Source: CAYNNP01 sp964398215
GTDB lineage: Bacteria; Planctomycetota; Planctomycetia; Pirellulales; Pirellulaceae
Direction: 5' to 3'
Length of the DNA: 25,895 bases
Assembly (NCBI GenBank): GCA_964398215.1
Contig: CAYNNP010000070.1
Coordinates: 1-25,895 of the forward strand
Shown here: piece by piece, positions 22,901-25,895 of the stretch
Position numbering within the stretch: the stretch's first letter is position 1
Layout: the number at the start of each line of letters is the position of its first letter
Position numbers and translations under genes: made by a program
Notes under the pieces: model-generated
What the model saw: the letters and a program-made list of their open reading frames with translations, nothing else
The model's database searches: none
Told to the model about the DNA's origin: nothing

Positions 22901-24852
22901 GATTGTCAATCGTTAGCGTTGCCGCTGGTGATAGCGGAGGCACAATCACGATTGTTGGTGGTGGCCAGTCACTTCGCTACACGCCTCTGCCCGGCTTTGA
23001 TGGAACTGAACAGTTCGTTTACACAGTTCAAGATGCTGCTGGCGAAATCAGTTCAGCGACTGTTACCGTCAATCTTCAGCCTGGCTCGCAAGACGATGAT
23101 TTGATTGAGTTCACGATCGGCTTGTTCGATACACTCAATGACCGACCGATCACCGATGTTCAAGTTGGGCAAACGTTCAACGTTCGCGTGTTCGTTGACG
23201 ACCTTCGCGGTTTCACGCCAACGCCTGGCGTTGCTGCAGCATTCTTGGATCTGCTGTACACGGATGAATTGGTTGCCACACAAGATACAACCAACAGCGT
23301 GTTTGGGTTCGACGTCGAGTTTGGCCCACTCTTTGAAGGCAGCGGCAATTTGCAGTCCGCTGATGCAGCAGTCCCTGGCCTTCTGAATGACATCGGAGGC
23401 GTTCAGCCAATCGGTGGTGGACCAGGTAGCCAAGTCACTCATACCGGTCCAGCCGAACTGTTCACCGTTACCTTGCAGGCCGTCGCACCTGGCGTGGCTT
23501 TGTTTAGTTCCGACCCTGCCGACGAATTGATCAGCGACACAGTGCTGCTTGGCAGCAACGTTGAACTGATTCCTAGCCAATTGCGATTGGGCACAGCGGA
23601 GCTAACGATATCGACGACAAGCGCCGACTTCCCGTCAGCAATCGACGATTCATTTCCTGTAGGTTTGGATTCCAATGGCAATAACATTGCGACCACTCAA
23701 ACAGGTGCCGTACTTGATGTATTGGACAACGATAATCTTGGGCCAACTGGTGACCTTCTGGAGTTTGGGATCCTGACAGATCCTTCTTTGGGTACCGTTT
23801 CGATTAACGACAATGGGACGCCAACCCTGACCGATGATGTCATCCAATACTCAGTCAATTCAAACGCATCTGGATTCGACTCGTTCACTTATGTGACAGT
23901 ATCTGGTGACGGAATTCGCAGTACCGCGGAAGTCACTTTGACTGTTGGTGATGCAGATAGCGACGATCTAGTAGGAATTGAATTTCAACTTGTTGATGCC
24001 GCTGGCACACCAGTTTCAGGCGTTTCAGTAGGTGATCGATTCGGTGTTCAAGTCATTGTAGAAGACTTGCGAAATCCAGTCATAGCAACGACTGTTTTCG
24101 CCGGGTTCCTTGACGTCTTGTACGACTCTGACCTGATTCGCCCTGCCGATACGGTTGGTGGAGACCGGTTTGATTTCGATGTTGAATTCGCACCAGATTT
24201 CCAGACTGGTGCAGGAGTTGGTACAGCCGGAAGCTTAGGTATCATTGATGAGTTTGGTTCGCTTCTGGAATTTTCTGTTGCAGATACTGACTCGGCAGCC
24301 AACCCGAACTTGATGGCAACGATCTTCTTCGATGCCATCGCTACGGGCACAGCAAACGTTGTCGGTGGACCTGCCGATAGGTTCCCATTCCAAGACACGC
24401 TGCTGAATCGTGAAGACGATCCGGTACCTGTCAACCAAATCCGCTACGATACAATCGAAATCCAAATCGGCGGACCTGAGTTCGAGTTCCACAACCCGAA
24501 CTTTGCAGAAGATGTTAACAATGATGGTACGGTGTCACCGATTGATGCTCTGATCATTGTGAATCAACTGAATTCAGGTGATACGCCAGAGGGAGAGAGC
24601 CCCGGAACGAGGTTCTTCACTGATACCAACAACAGTGGAACGATATCGGCCTTGGACGCTCTACAAGTCATCAATTACCTGAACCAACAATCTAACATCG
24701 GCTCATTCCAAGCCGAAGGCGAAGCGATAGGTAATAGCTCGTTCAATAGTAACTCGTCTGGTGGTGTCTCTGACTTCATCCGAGGAAGTGATTTGGATGA
24801 CGAAGATGACGACGTCTTGAACTTGCTCGCAGGCGATATTGCCAGCCTTTAG
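19948..24852 (+). CDS. Giant secreted metallopeptidase-like protein with SdrD-B, GEVED, cadherin/Ig-like, cohesin-like and dockerin modules
   Basis: A 1634-residue protein from ATG 19948 (a TTG at 19933 is in frame but less likely). The N-terminus is highly basic and then MEDLEDRRLLAG, the planctomycete LEPR-XLL-like export motif. Approximate module order: PPC-like domain 70-205; peptidase region with the complete zinc motif HEVGHSFGIWH at 396-406 (HExxHxxGxxH, metzincin type); two SdrD-B-like repeats 478-550 and 582-671 (DVNGDGNGNSDFGLPG, DNDGDGLFDPDEPGIP); GEVED domain 685-855 ending TGEVEDYAF; cadherin/Ig-like repeats 858-948, 951-1045 and 1228-1333 (each with LDVL.ND); cohesin-like modules 1048-1221 and 1336-1510 (VGQTFNVRVFVDDLR, VGDRFGVQVIVEDLR); type I dockerin 1513-1582 with two Ca loops (DVNNDGTVSPIDAL, DTNNSGTISALDAL); and an acidic tail. 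It is probably cell-surface or extracellular. Peptidase activity is inferred from the motif only. Confidence 0.87.
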   Translation: MIKRNESQNRKKRRINKKRRRLLMEDLEDRRLLAGDTGVPAPPTNPLPTFDAPRNIGTVAAFTHLEEEAPNTLGQNDFFTNAEFIPLGTGPGQEDTIDVQGTLGFQVGNLVSGDIDFFSFDLRTGDILDLAIQGSGQNITVFNPDGTIWFGTDVNTGAGTYPTGSPLQNIGNAVGAQVVPADGRYAVAVGVSNMLSNYTLGLRVYRPVLEQTDIGQRQIIFLDFDGGIYSTLDFATTAGITPPGVIRVQGIAESFLNFGFVNPTPDDVDNFIDEIYERTIQIMNTLAEGTGTGVNGDFASTGNPGEYGFLVLNSRDHPDPGDHPLVTRVIIGSDAGQNADGLFGIAQSIDVGNFRPNELVLAAAEVHFQVAATYPLSPSATLVEAVAQQFAGTITHEVGHSFGIWHTDGNNTVNNLLDEGSQSLNDFSQGIGADGVFGTNDDVIPSFNDDRFSLQEAQFFGIERVPASLSTVLATGTLGSSVTGRAFDDVNGDGNGNSDFGLPGVFVFADLDGDGVHDPSEPGTTTGAGGQFSLGVGPGTFNVIAEVPAQSIATTPTAVLANATLSGATSGIEFGFDQVIPDVTGIKFADNDGDGLFDPDEPGIPDTFIYLDLDGDNRPDIGEPGAFTGPDGSYSINFPGPGTFIIREVVEPGFVQSFPASGEHIVTFTGEALTQNFNFGNIPSRDFGDAPDSFGTTTASDGASHGLTEGLSLGALVDRELNGVPSFNANGDDIAGVILPSGATADDEDGVRLISPPGPGGTAIFEVVVTNETSSAGFLQAWFDFNGNGDFDANEQFATDLELASGVHNVSVDIPADAAIGTTFARFRYSQSRGLGSRGPAETGEVEDYAFPILSAAETANNDDFVVSRNSIANTLDVLGNDFETSDNQLSIIRIDDFGTSGVVRIINNGRAISYTPPNGFVGLDSFGYTVVDEFGNESDAQVDVSVSFQSILPIAVDDTFDVPERSVNRALNVLDNDVASISGGLSIVSVAAGDSGGTITIVGGGQSLRYTPLPGFDGTEQFVYTVQDAAGEISSATVTVNLQPGSQDDDLIEFTIGLFDTLNDRPITDVQVGQTFNVRVFVDDLRGFTPTPGVAAAFLDLLYTDELVATQDTTNSVFGFDVEFGPLFEGSGNLQSADAAVPGLLNDIGGVQPIGGGPGSQVTHTGPAELFTVTLQAVAPGVALFSSDPADELISDTVLLGSNVELIPSQLRLGTAELTISTTSADFPSAIDDSFPVGLDSNGNNIATTQTGAVLDVLDNDNLGPTGDLLEFGILTDPSLGTVSINDNGTPTLTDDVIQYSVNSNASGFDSFTYVTVSGDGIRSTAEVTLTVGDADSDDLVGIEFQLVDAAGTPVSGVSVGDRFGVQVIVEDLRNPVIATTVFAGFLDVLYDSDLIRPADTVGGDRFDFDVEFAPDFQTGAGVGTAGSLGIIDEFGSLLEFSVADTDSAANPNLMATIFFDAIATGTANVVGGPADRFPFQDTLLNREDDPVPVNQIRYDTIEIQIGGPEFEFHNPNFAEDVNNDGTVSPIDALIIVNQLNSGDTPEGESPGTRFFTDTNNSGTISALDALQVINYLNQQSNIGSFQAEGEAIGNSSFNSNSSGGVSDFIRGSDLDDEDDDVLNLLAGDIASL

Positions 24853-24877
24853 CCTTTAGTTCATCATTCCCAAAAAC

Positions 24878-24908
24878 AAAACGGCGAAGCATTGCTTCGC
24901 CGTTTTTT
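24878..24908. terminator. Bidirectional Rho-independent terminator
   Basis: The arms aaaacggcgaagc (24878-24890) and gcttcgccgtttt (24894-24906) have a three-base loop and a T6 run (24903-24908). It starts 26 bases after the giant gene's stop. The A-rich left flank gives a T-rich tail on the other strand, so it can also serve the convergent DUF1080 gene that ends at 24938. Confidence 0.9.
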
Positions 24909-24937
24909 ATTTGTCCGGCGATGCGGCTGTAAATGCT

Positions 24938-25618
24938 TTACAAGGATTTGATTTTCAGCTTTCGCCATCGGACCTCGTAGGGCCCGGCATCCTTCTTGAT
25001 CTTATGAACCTGCAATCCGATCAGTCCCTTGGGATGAGTCTTGTAAATTTCATCGTGGACGAGGTCACAAATCTGATGGCCATTGATCCAAACCTTGATC
25101 TTTGCACCTTTTGCAACAACGCGAAAGCTATTCCACTGATCGTTCAAGAAATGGTCGTGCTGGTTGATTGATTTGTCTTTGCTTTTGGGTTGCTCAGAAA
25201 GCCATTTCAATCCCGTTGCTTCGCCGTAAATGAATCCCGCTTGGCCCGGGCTGGCTTCAATTTCAACTTGGGGCCCATAGACGCGGCCACCATATTGGTT
25301 CTTCTTTTCGACGCCGCGTTTGACTTCGACAGCTTTCAGTTTGGATCGAATCTGAACCCCTGAGTTCAATCCCTTGTCCACTTTGACTTCGAACTGCAAT
25401 TCGAAGTCTCCAAACTCTTGCTCCGTGCACAGGAATGTATTCTCACTTCCTTCAACGGTCTTGCCAACAATGGCACCATCTTCGACTCTGTAAGTCGCAA
25501 AGCCGCTCTTGATTGCCCAGCCCTCTAACGACTTACCATCAAAGAGCGGCTTCCATTCGTCGGCCAAAGCGGAGATGGGCGCAAATACAATGGTGATCAG
25601 GATCAGTAAGTGTTTCAT
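24938..25618 (-). CDS. Secreted DUF1080 (3-keto-disaccharide hydrolase-like) protein
   Basis: A 226-residue concanavalin-like single-domain protein of the DUF1080 family, very common in planctomycetes; some relatives act on 3-keto-glycosides. The signal peptide is MKHLLILITIVFAPISALA, cleaved before DEWKPLF. Family landmarks: WKPLFDGKSLEGW at 22-34, a YRVEDGAIVGK block, FLCTEQEFGDFELQFEVKV, NSGVQIRS, GPQVEIE, WNSFRVVAKG and VWINGHQICDL, and a final VRWRKLKIKSL. The length is normal and the frame intact. It is exported to the periplasm or outside. The start ATG has a weak AAGAGAAC upstream. It is alone on its strand, and the substrate is not readable from the sequence. Confidence 0.9.
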   Translation of the reverse strand: MKHLLILITIVFAPISALADEWKPLFDGKSLEGWAIKSGFATYRVEDGAIVGKTVEGSENTFLCTEQEFGDFELQFEVKVDKGLNSGVQIRSKLKAVEVKRGVEKKNQYGGRVYGPQVEIEASPGQAGFIYGEATGLKWLSEQPKSKDKSINQHDHFLNDQWNSFRVVAKGAKIKVWINGHQICDLVHDEIYKTHPKGLIGLQVHKIKKDAGPYEVRWRKLKIKSL

Positions 25619-25717
25619 GAGTTCTCTTTAGTGAGGGGAGGATACTTGGTGGACAGGTTTCGATCGCGCGAGAATCTATCATCGCAGCCTATACAATAAA
25701 GTAGCGGATTGGCACTG

Positions 25718-25761
25718 GAAAGTTGCCATCTCTGGCTCAGAGATGTAGCCCGACTTTGTGT
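25718..25761. repeat. 44-bp hairpin repeat, copy 1
   Basis: Starts gaaagttgccatctctgg and ends agcccgactttgtgt. The core catctctg-gct-cagagatg is a perfect eight-base hairpin, and outer aaagt/acttt pairs extend it. It differs from copy 2 at only two positions (the hairpin loop base and one base after the stem). Confidence 0.8.
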
Positions 25762-25851
25762 CATCCAGTGTCTAGGAATTCGGATCGCAAGTTAGGTCAG
25801 CCATTGGCGGGCATTCCCATACGATCCAAATCAATATGATTGGAAGGCTTT

Positions 25852-25895
25852 GAAAGTTGCCATCTCTGGCCCAGAGATGAAGCCCGACTTTGTGT
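25852..25895. repeat. 44-bp hairpin repeat, copy 2 (at window edge)
   Basis: Same orientation as copy 1, starting 134 bases after it, with 42 of 44 bases identical and the hairpin stem fully conserved. It ends exactly at the window edge, so the array or the repeat may continue beyond. The spacer shows no gene. Confidence 0.8.

Noticed and set aside
19948..24852. Cellulosome component, because of cohesin-like and dockerin modules
   Set aside because: There is no glycoside hydrolase or scaffoldin in the window, and dockerins in planctomycete surface proteins are common without cellulosomes.
25718..25895. CRISPR array
   Set aside because: There are only two copies, a 44-bp unit with an internal hairpin and a spacer of about 90 bases, and no cas gene; it fits a hairpin-type intergenic repeat better.

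Overview
The window looks like a chromosomal segment of a marine-type planctomycete, probably Pirellulales and Rhodopirellula-like. This rests on the combination of families seen: a BBP7-type beta-barrel protein, a DUF1080 protein, a SASA-type esterase, an FG-GAP/ASPIC-UnbV lipoprotein, and a giant secreted protein that starts with the basic, LEDRRLLAG-type N-terminus and ends in a dockerin. Gene density is moderate, intergenic gaps are long, and several carry palindromic repeats. No rRNA, tRNA, CRISPR array, insertion sequence or phage gene was recognised.

Layout. 1-473: non-coding or degraded sequence with palindromic repeats. 474-1961 (+): RbsC-type sugar ABC permease with a large extra domain. 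2038-2772 (-): serine alpha/beta hydrolase. 2773-3249: repeat-rich gap. 3259-4680 (+): secreted SASA-family esterase. 4726-8430 (-): 1234-residue FG-GAP/ASPIC lipoprotein. 8716-9444 (+): Sfp-type phosphopantetheinyl transferase. 9488-13014 (-): HlyD-type adaptor and a C39-like/ABC exporter, translationally coupled. 13207-13569 (+): small winged-helix regulator. 13697-15397 (+): TolC-family outer-membrane protein. 15454-17472 (-): single-pass membrane protein of unknown function. 17798-19477 (+): BBP7-like barrel with a Cys/Gly-rich segment. 19948-24852 (+): 1634-residue multidomain metallopeptidase-like protein with cohesin-like modules and a dockerin. 24938-25618 (-): DUF1080 secreted protein. 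The window ends in two copies of a 44-bp hairpin repeat.

How the genes work together. The clearest functional unit is 9488-15397. It holds an inner-membrane ABC protein and its membrane-fusion partner on one strand, and on the other a DNA-binding protein followed by a TolC-like outer-membrane partner. This is the full part list of a type I (tripartite) export machine. The divergent promoter region carries two nearly identical 21-bp sites in inverted orientation (20/21 match), which are good candidates for the winged-helix protein's operators. The ABC protein keeps Walker A but has lost the standard Q-loop Gln, LSGGQ signature, Walker B Glu and H-loop His, so it may be an unconventional or non-hydrolysing member. 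This is the most interesting protein-level signal in the window. The remaining genes are mostly secreted or envelope proteins typical of polysaccharide-degrading planctomycetes, and nothing in the sequence ties them to the export locus.
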